64,000 nucleotides of DNA, taken from Candidatus Sericytochromatia bacterium. Lineage in GTDB: Bacteria > Cyanobacteriota > Sericytochromatia > UBA7694. Position numbers and translations under genes: made by a program. Positions 34,592-48,204 of this stretch are shown here, piece after piece. The stretch's first letter is position 1. Each line of letters starts with the position of its first letter. Below the pieces are notes generated by a model. It did no database searches, was not told where the DNA came from, and saw nothing but the letters and a program-made list of their open reading frames with translations. The DNA is taken from the NCBI GenBank assembly GCA_018780035.1, contig JADMKE010000007.1, forward strand, positions 62,001 through 126,000. The letters run 5' to 3'.

Positions 34592-35272
34592 ATGTTAATC
34601 TTGGGATTGGACACCACACAGCCCACAGTTCAAATTTCTCTGCTTGGAGAGAGCCAAAAATTCTTCGTTGGCGAGCAGTTTGCCAACAAGATGGAATCCT
34701 TACCAGGCCTGCTTAAACGCCTATTTGAAAGTTATGATTTGCAGCCCCAAGCGCTCACGGCGATCGGCATTATTAACGGCCCAGGAAATTACACAGGCAT
34801 TCGCGCAGGTATGATGGTGGTTAAAACTTTAACCTATCGTTATCAGATCCCCCTCTATGGGCTGAGCAAATTGGAGGCCGCCTTGTACAGTCTGCGCAGT
34901 CTTAATATGCCCCTGAGCCCGATCTTTCATGTTCGTCAGGGTCAGATCTACACAGGTCTTGGACAATGGCAAGCTGGGCAGGCCCGTTATCTGGTTGAGC
35001 CTTGCAGCAAAAGTCTGCCCGATTGGCTCAAGCAATTGGACGAACAAGGGGCATCGGCCCTGTGCTGCCGCGCAGAGCCCTATGAGGGTGACTGGGCAAG
35101 TGAAAGGGCCTGGCTGCCCTTGGGAAATCTAGCAGGTGCCGTCGCGGCCTGGACCCAGGAGCAAGTCAAAGGGGGGCTTCCACCCCAAAACGAAGTTGCC
35201 CCCTTTTACATTCGTCCAGCGGTGCAAACGGGAACGGCGCAGGTCAGCTCGGATCGCCAAAACCGGAATTGA
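34592..35272 (+). CDS. tsaB: tRNA threonylcarbamoyladenosine biosynthesis protein TsaB
   Basis: A 226-residue ASKHA-fold protein with the TsaB signatures ILGLDTTQPTVQISLL at the N-terminus and GIINGPGNYTGIRAGMMVVK (about 62-81). TsaB is the scaffold that joins TsaD and TsaE for t6A37 modification of ANN-decoding tRNAs. It is shorter and more divergent in the C-terminal half, as is usual. No tsaD or tsaE is nearby. There is no clear ribosome binding site; the upstream region contains AT-rich TTAAATAAAGGTTAATTTTAAA. Confidence 0.9.
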   Translation: MLILGLDTTQPTVQISLLGESQKFFVGEQFANKMESLPGLLKRLFESYDLQPQALTAIGIINGPGNYTGIRAGMMVVKTLTYRYQIPLYGLSKLEAALYSLRSLNMPLSPIFHVRQGQIYTGLGQWQAGQARYLVEPCSKSLPDWLKQLDEQGASALCCRAEPYEGDWASERAWLPLGNLAGAVAAWTQEQVKGGLPPQNEVAPFYIRPAVQTGTAQVSSDRQNRN

Positions 35273-35348
35273 TTTGGCCTGTTTAAAATGATAAGATAAG
35301 TTTGGTCTTTAATATCTTAATTCATCTTTTTCGGAGCCCGTTTTAACA

Positions 35349-35390
35349 ATGATGCCCGCTATTCCCCAAACAGTTCTCACCCCCGTTTAA
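35349..35390 (+). pseudogene. Possible severed 5' end of the downstream glycine-rich gene
   Basis: An ATG at 35349 opens MMPAIPQTVLTPV and stops at TAA 35388-35390. The same frame then continues without another stop through a Thr/Pro/Ala/Gln-rich stretch (TAPIAPAQTAKP, ASPQTPT) into the gene annotated from 35463. The in-frame continuity and composition suggest that a nonsense change (for example CAA to TAA) cut the original start from the body, or that the stop is a sequencing error. CGGAG lies 13 bases before 35349. Confidence 0.5.
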
Positions 35391-35462
35391 ACAGCACCCA
35401 TCGCACCGGCCCAAACAGCCAAACCGCAGACAGAAACAAAAGCGTCTCCACAGACGCCAACA

Positions 35463-36065
35463 ATGGCCCAAGACAGTGTCTCCACCTCTCAAAAATCCGC
35501 TCCTGCCAAGCCCGTATCGGAAATCAGCTTTGGAGATCGGTTGGGCACTGCCTCTAAATTTGGTCTGGCCACCATGGCCACAGGTGCCATTATTGGCGCC
35601 ATTCATGGAGCCAAAACAGGGGGTTCTGGTGGAGGTTACGGCGCGGCTCTGGGAGCAATGATTGGTGGAGGCCTCGGTATCTTAAAAGGGGGCGCATTGG
35701 GACTGGCTGCAGGAAGTACCGCCGGCCTGATTTATTCTTATGCCAGCAATAACAGCAAAAACGTTGCTGCGCCCACAGAAAAAACAACTGAAGATGCAGC
35801 TCCTGTGTCTGATCTCAAGGGTTCTCAACCTGTTGATGCCAGCCGGGACTTTTGGGGTGACCTCTCCAAAGGAGCTATTACAGGCACATTGGCAGGAACA
35901 GTGACAGGGGCTGTGATCGGCGGGATTAAAGGTGGCAAATCAGGGGGCAACTTCCCCATGATTGGCGTCGCTTTGGGCGGCCTTGCGGGCGCTCTTTATG
36001 GTGGCGGAGTGGGTCTGGTAGGTGGTTCTGCTGCCGGCGCGATCTATTCCAAAGTCAAAGACTGA
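35463..36065 (+). CDS. Glycine-zipper protein with two tandem repeats, 200 aa
   Basis: The body consists of two similar units, about residues 30-95 and 130-197, each rich in Gly/Ala with a Lys-Gly-Gly hinge (AIHGAKTGGSGGGY, VIGGIKGGKSGGNF) and the same end (GLAAGSTAGLIYSYAS, GLVGGSAAGAIYSKVK). A polar linker (KKTTEDAAPVSDLKGSQ-like) joins them. This is the usual glycine-zipper hairpin composition seen in membrane-inserting proteins. ATG 35463 lacks a ribosome binding site; the natural start may be ATG 35349, now separated by an in-frame TAA. It is a separate family from the 11.7-16.6 kb proteins. Confidence 0.7.
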   Translation: MAQDSVSTSQKSAPAKPVSEISFGDRLGTASKFGLATMATGAIIGAIHGAKTGGSGGGYGAALGAMIGGGLGILKGGALGLAAGSTAGLIYSYASNNSKNVAAPTEKTTEDAAPVSDLKGSQPVDASRDFWGDLSKGAITGTLAGTVTGAVIGGIKGGKSGGNFPMIGVALGGLAGALYGGGVGLVGGSAAGAIYSKVKD

Positions 36066-36090
36066 AGCCCCCAATCAAACATTCAAACCA

Positions 36091-36112
36091 GAGAGGGTGT
36101 TCATGCCCTCTC
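36091..36112 (+). terminator. Terminator after glycine-zipper gene
   Basis: GAGAGGG (36091-36097) pairs with CCCTCTC (36106-36112), followed by TTTTGG. It lies 25 bases after the stop. Confidence 0.75.
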
Positions 36113-36206
36113 TTTTGGTATTCGTTCATTACTTAAGTTGGAAATCTCTTATAAGCGGGTTATCATAACAGTAGTTTTGAGTGTGCACCAAGGATAAAAG
36201 TAGCCC

Positions 36207-36944
36207 GTGTATTTGTTTCATTTCAGTAATTTGCCCTTTGCCCTGATGTTGGGCATTTCAGTCATCCTGCTGATTTTACAAGGCCTGGGGGGCGATCATG
36301 ACGCAAGCCAACCCGCAGAAGGCACAGAAACCGATCTGGAGAACCCCTGGCTGGGTCTGATCAATGTCGATCGATTGCCCTTTTCACTGGTCTTGGTGCT
36401 CTTCTTTTTTAATTGGGGTTCAGCAGGACTTTTGCTCAACACAGGGCTATCACTCTACCTACAAGCTCACCCCACTTGGCTCTTTTTGCTGCTTTTTCCC
36501 ATCAGTCTTTTGCCCGCAGTGGGGCTCACTCGGATTTGCTCTCAGGGTCTGGCACGGATTTTTCAAGAAAACACAGCCGCGATCACGCCAGACGAATTGA
36601 TTGGTTGTGTTGGCACTGTGATCTCAGGCCAAGTCCCTTACTTGCAGAATCAGGGACTTGGTCGGGCCCATGTTTACAGTGAACATGGCACACTTTTGCA
36701 GATTTCGTGTTTGGCAGAAGAAGGATGTGAAGCCCCTCAAAAAAACCAGACAATTTTTGTCACCGGGTATGCCCCAGAGACGCGTAGCTACCGTGTGTTG
36801 CGCTATGAAAGTGACGATTTTTTTGCCTATTTGGGCAGCAATCAGTCAAGCAAGCTCAGCCTTGAGACCAGACTTCAAAAGAGTCAACAAGAATTACACA
36901 AAGCAATTAAGAATGAAATAAAAACAGAGGAAATGAATAAATGA
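36207..36944 (+). CDS. YqiJ-like membrane protein with C-terminal OB-fold (NfeD-related)
   Basis: The GTG at 36207 begins a 245-residue protein with hydrophobic segments near residues 10-28, 55-80 and 85-108 followed by a soluble OB-type domain (ITPDELIGCVGTVISGQVPY ... IFVTGY). This matches YqiJ of E. coli, which is paired with flotillin YqiK; here too the next gene is yqiK-like and overlaps it by ATGA. NfeD-type proteins act with SPFH proteins in membrane microdomains. A charged C-terminal tail (about 215-245) is present. Confidence 0.8.
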   Translation: MYLFHFSNLPFALMLGISVILLILQGLGGDHDASQPAEGTETDLENPWLGLINVDRLPFSLVLVLFFFNWGSAGLLLNTGLSLYLQAHPTWLFLLLFPISLLPAVGLTRICSQGLARIFQENTAAITPDELIGCVGTVISGQVPYLQNQGLGRAHVYSEHGTLLQISCLAEEGCEAPQKNQTIFVTGYAPETRSYRVLRYESDDFFAYLGSNQSSKLSLETRLQKSQQELHKAIKNEIKTEEMNK

Positions 36945-38674
36945 GCGATATGGTCGTCCTAATCTCGGGACTCTTGGGCCTGGTGGTAGCCATCGGCATC
37001 GGCCTGATGATTGCCGCCGCCAAACTCTATATCAAAACCCCCAGCAGTCGGGCCTTTGTGCGTACGGGCAGTGGCAAAGCCAAAGTCGTTTTGGATGGCG
37101 GAAGTTGGGTGATCCCACTCTTACACGAACTACGCTGGGTCTCCCTCGAAACCATGCGCATCGAAGTCAAGCGCAGCAGCGAAGCGGCTTTAATTACGGG
37201 AGACAAATTGCGTGCAGATGTCTCCGCTGAGTTTTATATCCGTGTAGAACCCACCGAACAACAGATTCTCGCAGCCTCACGCAGCCTGGGCAATCGCTCA
37301 GTCTCTGAAGAAGACGTCGACAATCTAATTGCCCCCAAATTGATCAGCGCTCTGCGCAGTGTTGCCGCCCAAAAGACGCTAATGGAATTGCATGAAAAAC
37401 GCGACGATTTTGCCGATGCGGTTCATCATATCGTCAAAAATGAACTGGACGAGAACGGTTTACTTTTAGAAACCGTCACCATCAGTAATTTGGATGCATC
37501 CACCTTCCGCAGCGATGAAAATTATTTCGACGCCCAAGGGGTCAGCCATATTACTGAAACGATCCAAAAAGCCTCCAGCCGCAAAAACGAAATCGAGCAA
37601 GTGACCAAAGAATCGATTGCCCGTAAAAACGTTGAAACCCGCAAGGCCATTCTCTTATTGGATCGCGAACAAAAAGAGGCTGAGCTTCAGCAAGAGCTAG
37701 AGATCAACCGCATGGAGATCGAACAGCGTCGCCAAATTGAATCCGAAACAGCCGAAAAAACATCATCCCAGGAACGGGTCAAAATTACCCAACAACAATC
37801 GGTCGATGAAGCCAAAATCAAACAGGAACTGGCGGTTAAAAATGCCCAGATCAATTCTGAAATTCAGTTGATCGAACGAGCGCGCGAAAAAGACACTGCG
37901 GCAGAGTTGGCCAAGGTAGCGATCGAAAAGGCAAAGATCAAAGCGGAGATCGAAATTGTCGATCAGAAAAAAGAGAAAGAAGTCGCAGCCGCTCAGGCCC
38001 AGACAGAAGTCTTACGCAAAGAAAAAGAGCGGCTTGAATTTGAAGCTGAGCGCGAAAGGGCCCGGCAAGAGGTTTTAAGCGCCGAAGAAGTGGTCAAAGC
38101 CCGCCGCATGGCCGAAATTGAGATCATCGAGGCCCAAGCTTCCGCAGGCAAAGAAAAAGTCTCGCGCGAAATGGAAATCGAAGTCCAGGCCCTAAAATTA
38201 CAGCGCGAAGCCCAAGCCAAATTTGAGGCTTCTGACTTGGAGGCCAAAGCAATTGAGCGTCTGGCTCAGGCCGAGTTGGCGCGCGCTCAAGCAGCAGCTG
38301 AAGGCGAACGCCTGATGTTGCAGGCCAAAAGTCTTTTGGGCACCAATTTGCTGCTGCAGGAATTGATTCAAGTGCTGCCAGATATCGCCCGTGAGTTGGT
38401 TTCTCCTGTGGGAAAAATCAACGATATCAAATTGATCCAAATGGGGGGATTCAATGGCAGTGAAGGCAAAACAGGCCTGGGAGAAACACTCTTGCGTTCA
38501 ACCATGCTTTATCCGATCTTAAAAGAGTTAATGGATACCCAGGGTCTGGATCTGAATCAATTGCTCAAAGATCTGGTCGGCAAAGTCAGTAATTCAGGGC
38601 CAGAAGCAGCGCCATCAACAGCTGTTGTTCCCGTCCAAGCAACAACGGCAAACGCAAAGTCAGCAAAGGCTTAA
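36941..38674 (+). CDS. Flotillin family protein (YqiK-like)
   Basis: A 577-residue flotillin. An N-terminal membrane hairpin or helix (residues 4-27) is followed by an SPFH domain (AFVRTGSGKAKVVLDGGSWVIPLLHELRWVSLETMRIEV) and a very long Glu/Lys/Gln/Ala coiled coil (about 220-470). The C-terminus includes SLLGTNLLLQELIQVLPDIARELVSPV, typical of YqiK, and an Ala/Ser/Val tail. Flotillins scaffold membrane domains and oligomerise. It is translationally coupled to the YqiJ-like gene by ATGA. Confidence 0.93.
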   Translation: MSDMVVLISGLLGLVVAIGIGLMIAAAKLYIKTPSSRAFVRTGSGKAKVVLDGGSWVIPLLHELRWVSLETMRIEVKRSSEAALITGDKLRADVSAEFYIRVEPTEQQILAASRSLGNRSVSEEDVDNLIAPKLISALRSVAAQKTLMELHEKRDDFADAVHHIVKNELDENGLLLETVTISNLDASTFRSDENYFDAQGVSHITETIQKASSRKNEIEQVTKESIARKNVETRKAILLLDREQKEAELQQELEINRMEIEQRRQIESETAEKTSSQERVKITQQQSVDEAKIKQELAVKNAQINSEIQLIERAREKDTAAELAKVAIEKAKIKAEIEIVDQKKEKEVAAAQAQTEVLRKEKERLEFEAERERARQEVLSAEEVVKARRMAEIEIIEAQASAGKEKVSREMEIEVQALKLQREAQAKFEASDLEAKAIERLAQAELARAQAAAEGERLMLQAKSLLGTNLLLQELIQVLPDIARELVSPVGKINDIKLIQMGGFNGSEGKTGLGETLLRSTMLYPILKELMDTQGLDLNQLLKDLVGKVSNSGPEAAPSTAVVPVQATTANAKSAKA

Positions 38675-38693
38675 ACACAGCCTCCCGCTTTAG

Positions 38694-38721
38694 ATGGCCC
38701 CGATGAAATCATCGGGGCCAT
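38694..38721 (+). terminator. Hairpin after flotillin gene
   Basis: A perfect 12-bp stem (38694-38705 and 38710-38721) with loop AAAT lies 19 bases after the flotillin stop. It is followed by GTTATAATG instead of a T-run, so termination is less certain; the TATAAT could serve as the -10 of the next gene with a start near 38735. Confidence 0.5.
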
Positions 38722-38777
38722 GTTATAATGAGGCAGATCCCGAGAGGCAAGGCTCCTATTCATACAAGGTGAAGGCA

Positions 38778-40757
38778 ATGGCTGCAGAATTCTTTCCCAT
38801 TTATTATATAAGTCCGGTTTTTGATACCCTGATCTCCCAAATTAAACCCGTCTTGCAAGAGCGCTTTGCTTTTCATGCCCTGCACACCCCTGATCTGGAA
38901 AAAGCCGACTTTAGCACTCCGCAGATTTTGCTCTGTGGCCAGCCCGAGTTTGAAGTCCTCCAGCGGCGCACCGATCTCTCTTCGGCTTTGGCCACCATTT
39001 TATCGCTCGAAGCCGATCAGCCATTCCAAACAGAGTGGTCGGATTTGCCTTGGCTGGCTGAATACAGCCAAGAAAAAATGACCCCTGAACGCCTGACCTT
39101 TATCTTAAATCGCCTCTATAGCATCAGTCTGACACAGCAAGAAATGGTGCGTCTGGCAGCTCAAATCGACAAACAGCACCACCGTCTGCAAGATCTCAAT
39201 GAAATTGGTCTGGCCCTTTCAACCGAACGCAATCTCGATACCCTGATGGATAAAATTCTCAAAAGCAGTATGGAGATCACAGCCTCGGATTCCGGCAGTC
39301 TCTATTTGGTCGAAACCCGCCCAGGTATTGAAGAAGATGCCCAAAACCCCTTTGCGAACAAAGGCCTGCGGTTTAAATGGGCCCGCAATATGAGCTTAAA
39401 AGTTGATTTCAGCGAATTTTCGATGGATATCAACGAAAAAAGCATAGCTGGGTATGTAGCGCTGAGTGGGAAATCTCTGAATATCCCAAATGTTTACACC
39501 CTGGACGAAAATTACCCTTTTAATTTTAATCAAAGCTACGATAAAAATACGGGTTACCACTCCCAATCAATGCTCACGGTGCCCATGCACAACCCCAAAG
39601 GGGAGATCATTGGCATTCTGCAAATGATCAACAAAAAACAACATTGGCAGAATGCCCTGGAACTCAAAGACAAAGACAGTCTACATCGAGAAATCCAGAC
39701 CTTTGCAAGCGAAGACGAAAGCCTGCTCTCATCTTTGGCCAGTCAAGCTGCTGTCGCAATTGAAAATGCCCGCCTCTATGAAGCCATACAATCTCTGTTT
39801 GAAGGATTTATCCGGGCTTCAGTTCAGGCGATTGAATCGCGAGATCCCACTACCTCTGGTCACTCTGAACGGGTAGCCGTCTTAACCGTTGGGCTGGCAG
39901 AAAAATTGGACAAAGTCACCGAAGGGCCTTATCAGCGGGTGCGTTTTAGCCGCCAAGAGCTCAAAGAAATTCAATATGCCTCTCTCTTGCATGATTTTGG
40001 CAAAATTGGCGTGCGTGAAAATGTCTTGGTCAAAGCCGAAAAACTCTATCCCGACGAATTGGAAACGATCAAACACCGCTTTGATATGATCCGCAAAGGC
40101 CTGGAAAACGAATACAATTTGCGCAAACTCCAGTATTTGCTTGAATTGGACAAAGCCAAAGCCCTGCAACTCTTTCCCAGTTTAGAAGCCGAGTTTTACC
40201 AACGCTACGCAGATCTTGAAGCCGATTTTCAATTGATTCTGCAGACCAACCGCCCCACGGTTTTGGCCCAAGAAACCTCGCAAAAACTCCAAGAGATCCA
40301 ACAGCGCATTTTCACCTTTAACGAAAAAGAACTGCCGCTTTTAACACCGTTTGAACTCTCGCGCCTGTCGATTGTCAAAGGCTCCCTCGACCAAGAAGAG
40401 CGCCTGGAAATCGAATCCCATGTCACCCATACCTTTGAGTTTTTGAGCCAAATCCCCTGGACCAGTGAGCTTAAAAATGTGCCCCAAATTGCCTATGCCC
40501 ACCACGAAAAGCTGAACAGCCGGGGCTATCCACGCGGCCTGAGCGCAGAAGAAATTCCTGTGCAGTCCAAAATGATGACCATTTCGGATATTTATGATGC
40601 CTTGACGGCCAGTGATCGCCCCTATAAAAAAGCCCTGCCCATTTCCAAAGCGCTGGATATTTTGGGTTTTGAAGTCAAAGATGGGATGCTCGACGCTGAA
40701 CTCTATAAAATCTTTGTCGAGTCCAAAGTCTATGAATTGATTCACAAAGAGGGCTAA
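38778..40757 (+). CDS. GAF and HD-GYP domain phosphodiesterase-type protein
   Basis: ATG 38778 follows AAGGTGAAGG. Residues 1-120 form an unknown N-terminal region, possibly receiver-like. A GAF domain follows (about 140-345: LNEIGLALSTERNLDTLMDKIL ... SLASQAAVAIENARLYE). The HD-GYP domain comes next: AIESRDPTTSGHSERVA, the HD pair in LLHDFGKIGV, then an insertion of about 130 helical residues, then SHVTHTFEFL, AHHEKLNSRGYPRGL and SDIYDALTASDRPYK. Such domains hydrolyse cyclic di-GMP. The usual Asn/Asp-Gly-x-Gly-Tyr-Pro reads NSRGYP here, so the GYP is kept. Ligand for GAF is unknown. Confidence 0.9.
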   Translation: MAAEFFPIYYISPVFDTLISQIKPVLQERFAFHALHTPDLEKADFSTPQILLCGQPEFEVLQRRTDLSSALATILSLEADQPFQTEWSDLPWLAEYSQEKMTPERLTFILNRLYSISLTQQEMVRLAAQIDKQHHRLQDLNEIGLALSTERNLDTLMDKILKSSMEITASDSGSLYLVETRPGIEEDAQNPFANKGLRFKWARNMSLKVDFSEFSMDINEKSIAGYVALSGKSLNIPNVYTLDENYPFNFNQSYDKNTGYHSQSMLTVPMHNPKGEIIGILQMINKKQHWQNALELKDKDSLHREIQTFASEDESLLSSLASQAAVAIENARLYEAIQSLFEGFIRASVQAIESRDPTTSGHSERVAVLTVGLAEKLDKVTEGPYQRVRFSRQELKEIQYASLLHDFGKIGVRENVLVKAEKLYPDELETIKHRFDMIRKGLENEYNLRKLQYLLELDKAKALQLFPSLEAEFYQRYADLEADFQLILQTNRPTVLAQETSQKLQEIQQRIFTFNEKELPLLTPFELSRLSIVKGSLDQEERLEIESHVTHTFEFLSQIPWTSELKNVPQIAYAHHEKLNSRGYPRGLSAEEIPVQSKMMTISDIYDALTASDRPYKKALPISKALDILGFEVKDGMLDAELYKIFVESKVYELIHKEG

Positions 40758-40766
40758 GAGGGCGGG

Positions 40767-41492
40767 CTAAAAAGGTTTATCACCTTGATAAATCGACGCA
40801 ATCCCCAAACTCAACGGGGTATAACCCACACTTTTAAAACCAGCAGCAATCAAATGGTCACAGAAATCTTGACCACAGGGAAAGGTTTCTATCGTTTGGT
40901 TTAAATAGCGGTAAGCGGCCCCATCTCCGGAAATCAATCCGCCAATTTGAGGCAAAATATGCCGCAGATAGAGCAAATAGCTTTGACGCATCAGGGCCTG
41001 AGGGGGCAAAGAAAACTCCAAAATGAGAACCCGTCCCCCTGGGGCTAAAACCCGCATCATTTCCCTCATACAGAGATCCACATCCAAGACGTTGCGAATC
41101 CCGAAAGCCATCGTAATGACGTCGTAAGTCCCCTTTTCGAGGGGAATCTGGCAGGCATCTCCCAGTTTCAGTTCTGCCCGATTTTTGATCGGAAGGGCCT
41201 GTATTTTGTCACGGCCTTTGGCCAACATTTGCTCAGACAAATCCAATCCAAGCGCCGATTGGATGCCGGGATTGTGTTGGCACAATTCAATCAAAACATC
41301 CGCAGTGCCGGTAGCCAAATCCAGTAACTTCAGATCTGCCTGTGCGGGCAATTTTTCTGCCAATTGGCGACGCCAATGGTAGTCAATGCCCAGTGAAAGC
41401 GTATGATTCAAAAAATCATAGCGATGGGCAATGCGATCAAACATTTGCCAAACATGCTGGCGACTGGGAGTTGAGCGTGTATCTGTTGACAT
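40767..41492 (-). CDS. ubiE: Demethylmenaquinone/2-methoxybenzoquinol C-methyltransferase
   Basis: A 241-residue class I SAM methyltransferase with the UbiE/MenG signatures FDRIAHRYDFLNHTLSLGIDYHWRR at the N-terminus, the SAM-binding motif LDLATGTAD, and RNVLDVDLCMREMMRVLAPGGRVLILEFS. It carries out the C-methylation step in menaquinone or ubiquinone synthesis. MenG is also used as a symbol; the substrate quinone cannot be told. It is convergent with the HD-GYP gene (9-base gap) and divergent from the 70-residue gene upstream. Confidence 0.93.
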   Translation of the reverse strand: MSTDTRSTPSRQHVWQMFDRIAHRYDFLNHTLSLGIDYHWRRQLAEKLPAQADLKLLDLATGTADVLIELCQHNPGIQSALGLDLSEQMLAKGRDKIQALPIKNRAELKLGDACQIPLEKGTYDVITMAFGIRNVLDVDLCMREMMRVLAPGGRVLILEFSLPPQALMRQSYLLYLRHILPQIGGLISGDGAAYRYLNQTIETFPCGQDFCDHLIAAGFKSVGYTPLSLGIASIYQGDKPF

Positions 41493-41566
41493 ACCCCTCA
41501 GTATATTACAGAGACAAAGCCAAGCGTAAGCAGAAGTGTAAGTAGATCTGCTTTGTCTAAACCAGC

Positions 41567-41596
41567 TTGAAATAAAGGGCTCATCTGATTTATGAT
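41567..41596 (+). promoter_or_regulatory. Sigma70-like promoter before small gene
   Basis: TTGAAA (41567-41572), an 18-base spacer and TATGAT (41591-41596) form a strong vegetative promoter with a start near 41603, 26 bases before the ATG at 41629. Confidence 0.6.
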
Positions 41597-41628
41597 AATT
41601 TTAATCACGCCCTGTACCGGAGAACTTT

Positions 41629-41841
41629 ATGCCCGGATCCGTTTCACACACCCATGTGCGTAGCTTGTTCAGCTTAGAACGCGAAATCGAAATTGACCTT
41701 TTGCACATTCCAACGGGTTCTCGTTCAGGCAAGCGCCCTCAACCAGCCCCTCCCCAACCGGACCTCGGCCCCAAAGACCACCTTCAGCTCTCTGAAGACG
41801 TGCCTACAGAAATTCAGCGCTTACAATTTCCCCCCCATTAG
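41629..41841 (+). CDS. Unknown small protein, 70 aa
   Basis: A GGAGAA ribosome binding site precedes the ATG at good distance and a strong promoter lies upstream, which together support expression. The 70-residue product starts with MPGSVSHTHVRSLFSLEREIEIDLLHIPTGSRSG and continues with a Pro-rich, charged tail (PAPPQPDLGPKDHLQLSED). There is no signal peptide or membrane segment. No family is recognised. Confidence 0.6.
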   Translation: MPGSVSHTHVRSLFSLEREIEIDLLHIPTGSRSGKRPQPAPPQPDLGPKDHLQLSEDVPTEIQRLQFPPH

Positions 41842-42000
41842 CCCCTTTCATTTAATCCCAAAGTTTTAAAGATATTTTTCGATTTATTTAAATCTTTATT
41901 TTTGCCCACAGTCTTGCTTCAGTTTTTGACGACAAGGATGACGTGGCAACGTGTGTCATAAAAAGTATTAAGTTAAGCACAGAGATGAGGGTTGAAAGTT

Positions 42001-42491
42001 ATGAAGTACAGCAAAATGCTGTTCGCACCGATTTGTCTGGCACTGGTTTTGATGAGTTGTGCGCAACCTGTTCCCAATACTCCTGCCCCGGTTGCACAGC
42101 CTCAAACGCCTGATTCACCCCCCTCAGTAGCGCCCATTGTCCCAGATAAAACCCTCAGTATTGCCACAATTCAACGTCTGTTGACCAGCGGCGAACTGAA
42201 AATGCAGGTAGGCGAAGAGTTGATGCTCTTGGGCGAAGTTGAAATGAGCGATAAAAGCAAAATCAGCTTTGACAGCCTGAAAAATCAATTAAAAATCGAA
42301 AACCTCAAACCCGAACTTTTAAATTTAAATACCTCTCAGCGACTGGTCAAAGCCCTCAAAGCAGGCACCGCAGAAGTCAGAATTACCCCCATTGCCAACC
42401 AAGCATTGGGACTCACGGTTAAAATTACGATCCAAGCTCCGCCACCAGCGATTGATCCCAATGTGGCCCTGGTAGAACTGGAGATCGGTTA

Positions 42492-42492
<1 letters not shown>
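42001..42492 (+). CDS. Small lipoprotein with Ig-like domain, 163 aa
   Basis: ATG 42001 is used, with GAGGG upstream; a TTG at 41992 is less likely. The signal sequence ends in the lipobox LVLMSC (Cys18). A Pro-rich linker (about 20-50) is followed by a strand-rich domain (LKMQVGEELMLLGEVEMSDKSKISF ... VKALKAGTAEVRITPIA) like bacterial Ig-like (Big_2) folds, where the KAGTAEVRIT turn matches the usual GTATVT-type motif. The stop overlaps the next start (TAATG), so the two lipoproteins are coupled. Confidence 0.75.
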
Positions 42493-47102
<4,610 letters not shown>

Positions 47103-47233
47103 GCGGCAAGATCGACCTGACTTGCGCAGGTCATCTTGCCTTGGGGAAAAGAACAAGCCCTTAGAGGGCATGTCTCAAGAACCCCCAAACAATTGTAAGG
47201 GGATAGGTCTGGAGTCAGCTAAACAAAACTGTG

Positions 47234-47977
47234 CTAGGAGAGCACGCTCAGCTTGACTTTGAGCACGCCTTTGCCCAGATAGCCAATTTCTTTAAAGGCT
47301 TCGGGGGAAAGGTCAATAATACGTGCTGGCTTAAAAGGGCCCCGGTCGTTGATGTGCACGACAACACTCTGCCGGTTTTCCAAATTGGTCACCAATACTT
47401 TGGTACCAAAAGGCAGTTGTTTATGGGCTGCTGTAAATTTACGGATATCATAGGTTTCACCATTGGCTGTGCGGCGGCCATGAAAATAGCCCCCATACCA
47501 TGATGCAAATCCTGTTTCTCCCTCTGCAATGGGATTGAGATAGCGAAAACTGCGCAAAGGATGCGCACCCAGCGTTTTTCGAAGCTGGTTGGTTAAATCG
47601 ATCAGCGCAGACAACTGGCTTTTCCCCAGAGTCTGAGCCAAAGCTGGCGAGACAGCCAGCAAAGGTTCATTTCCACATTGAATAAAATAATCCCGTCCAT
47701 TAAAAAGCGGCAAAATTTCAGCGCTCTTGAGACTTTTTTCTTGGGATAAAAAGTTGAGTTGACGGGCCATTTGTTGAAGTTCCACTTCAATTTCGACCAT
47801 TTGTGAAGGCTCCGGAGAAAAGATCCGAAACGCTGTTTTTTGACCATTGAGAGTCATATAAATACTGTGGGAATCACGCAGGTACCCCACCACAGGAAGG
47901 GCCGCTGCTTGCAGAGAGGAAACAGGAGCGAGCAAGCTTAACAATAAGCTGCTTGTGAGCAAAAGATGTTTGGACAT
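47234..47977 (-). CDS. RlpA-like double-psi beta-barrel septal protein
   Basis: ATG 47977 follows AAAGGAG and opens a signal peptide ([20 protein letters not shown]). Residues 28-140 are an unknown region. Residues about 150-245 form an RlpA-like double-psi beta-barrel: [39 protein letters not shown] and [11 protein letters not shown], where His and Asp match the catalytic residues of the lytic transglycosylase RlpA. It may cut peptidoglycan glycan strands lacking stem peptides at the septum. No SPOR domain is present, unlike E. coli RlpA. Confidence 0.88.
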   Translation of the reverse strand: MSKHLLLTSSLLLSLLAPVSSLQAAALPVVGYLRDSHSIYMTLNGQKTAFRIFSPEPSQMVEIEVELQQMARQLNFLSQEKSLKSAEILPLFNGRDYFIQCGNEPLLAVSPALAQTLGKSQLSALIDLTNQLRKTLGAHPLRSFRYLNPIAEGETGFASWYGGYFHGRRTANGETYDIRKFTAAHKQLPFGTKVLVTNLENRQSVVVHINDRGPFKPARIIDLSPEAFKEIGYLGKGVLKVKLSVLS

Positions 47978-48141
47978 TTTTGCTTCTCCTTTGTTGATTT
48001 GATTAAGTGGAAAAAATACATTTAATCCACGATCAAGGATCATGTTATAATACCTTGCATTCAAACGGCAAATTTTTGCTCTCGACCAATCAGCCCCAAT
48101 CCCTGATCAAATCACGCTCGCAGCGCAGAAAACGCAAAGTA

Positions 48142-48168
48142 TTGGCACTCTCGATAATAAAGTGCTAA
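48142..48168 (+). promoter_or_regulatory. CIRCE operator and hrcA operon promoter
   Basis: TTGGCACTC (48142-48150), a 9-base spacer and AAGTGCTAA (48160-48168) match the CIRCE consensus (TTAGCACTC-N9-GAGTGCTAA) with one or two changes. The same bases contain TTGGCA (-35) and TAAAAT (48166-48171, -10) with an 18-base spacer, so HrcA bound here would block RNA polymerase. The operator lies 36 bases before hrcA and controls the whole hrcA-grpE-dnaK-dnaJ unit. Confidence 0.92.
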
Positions 48169-48204
48169 AATAAACGCAGGTTAAGAAATGTGGAAGTGCC
48201 GCCT

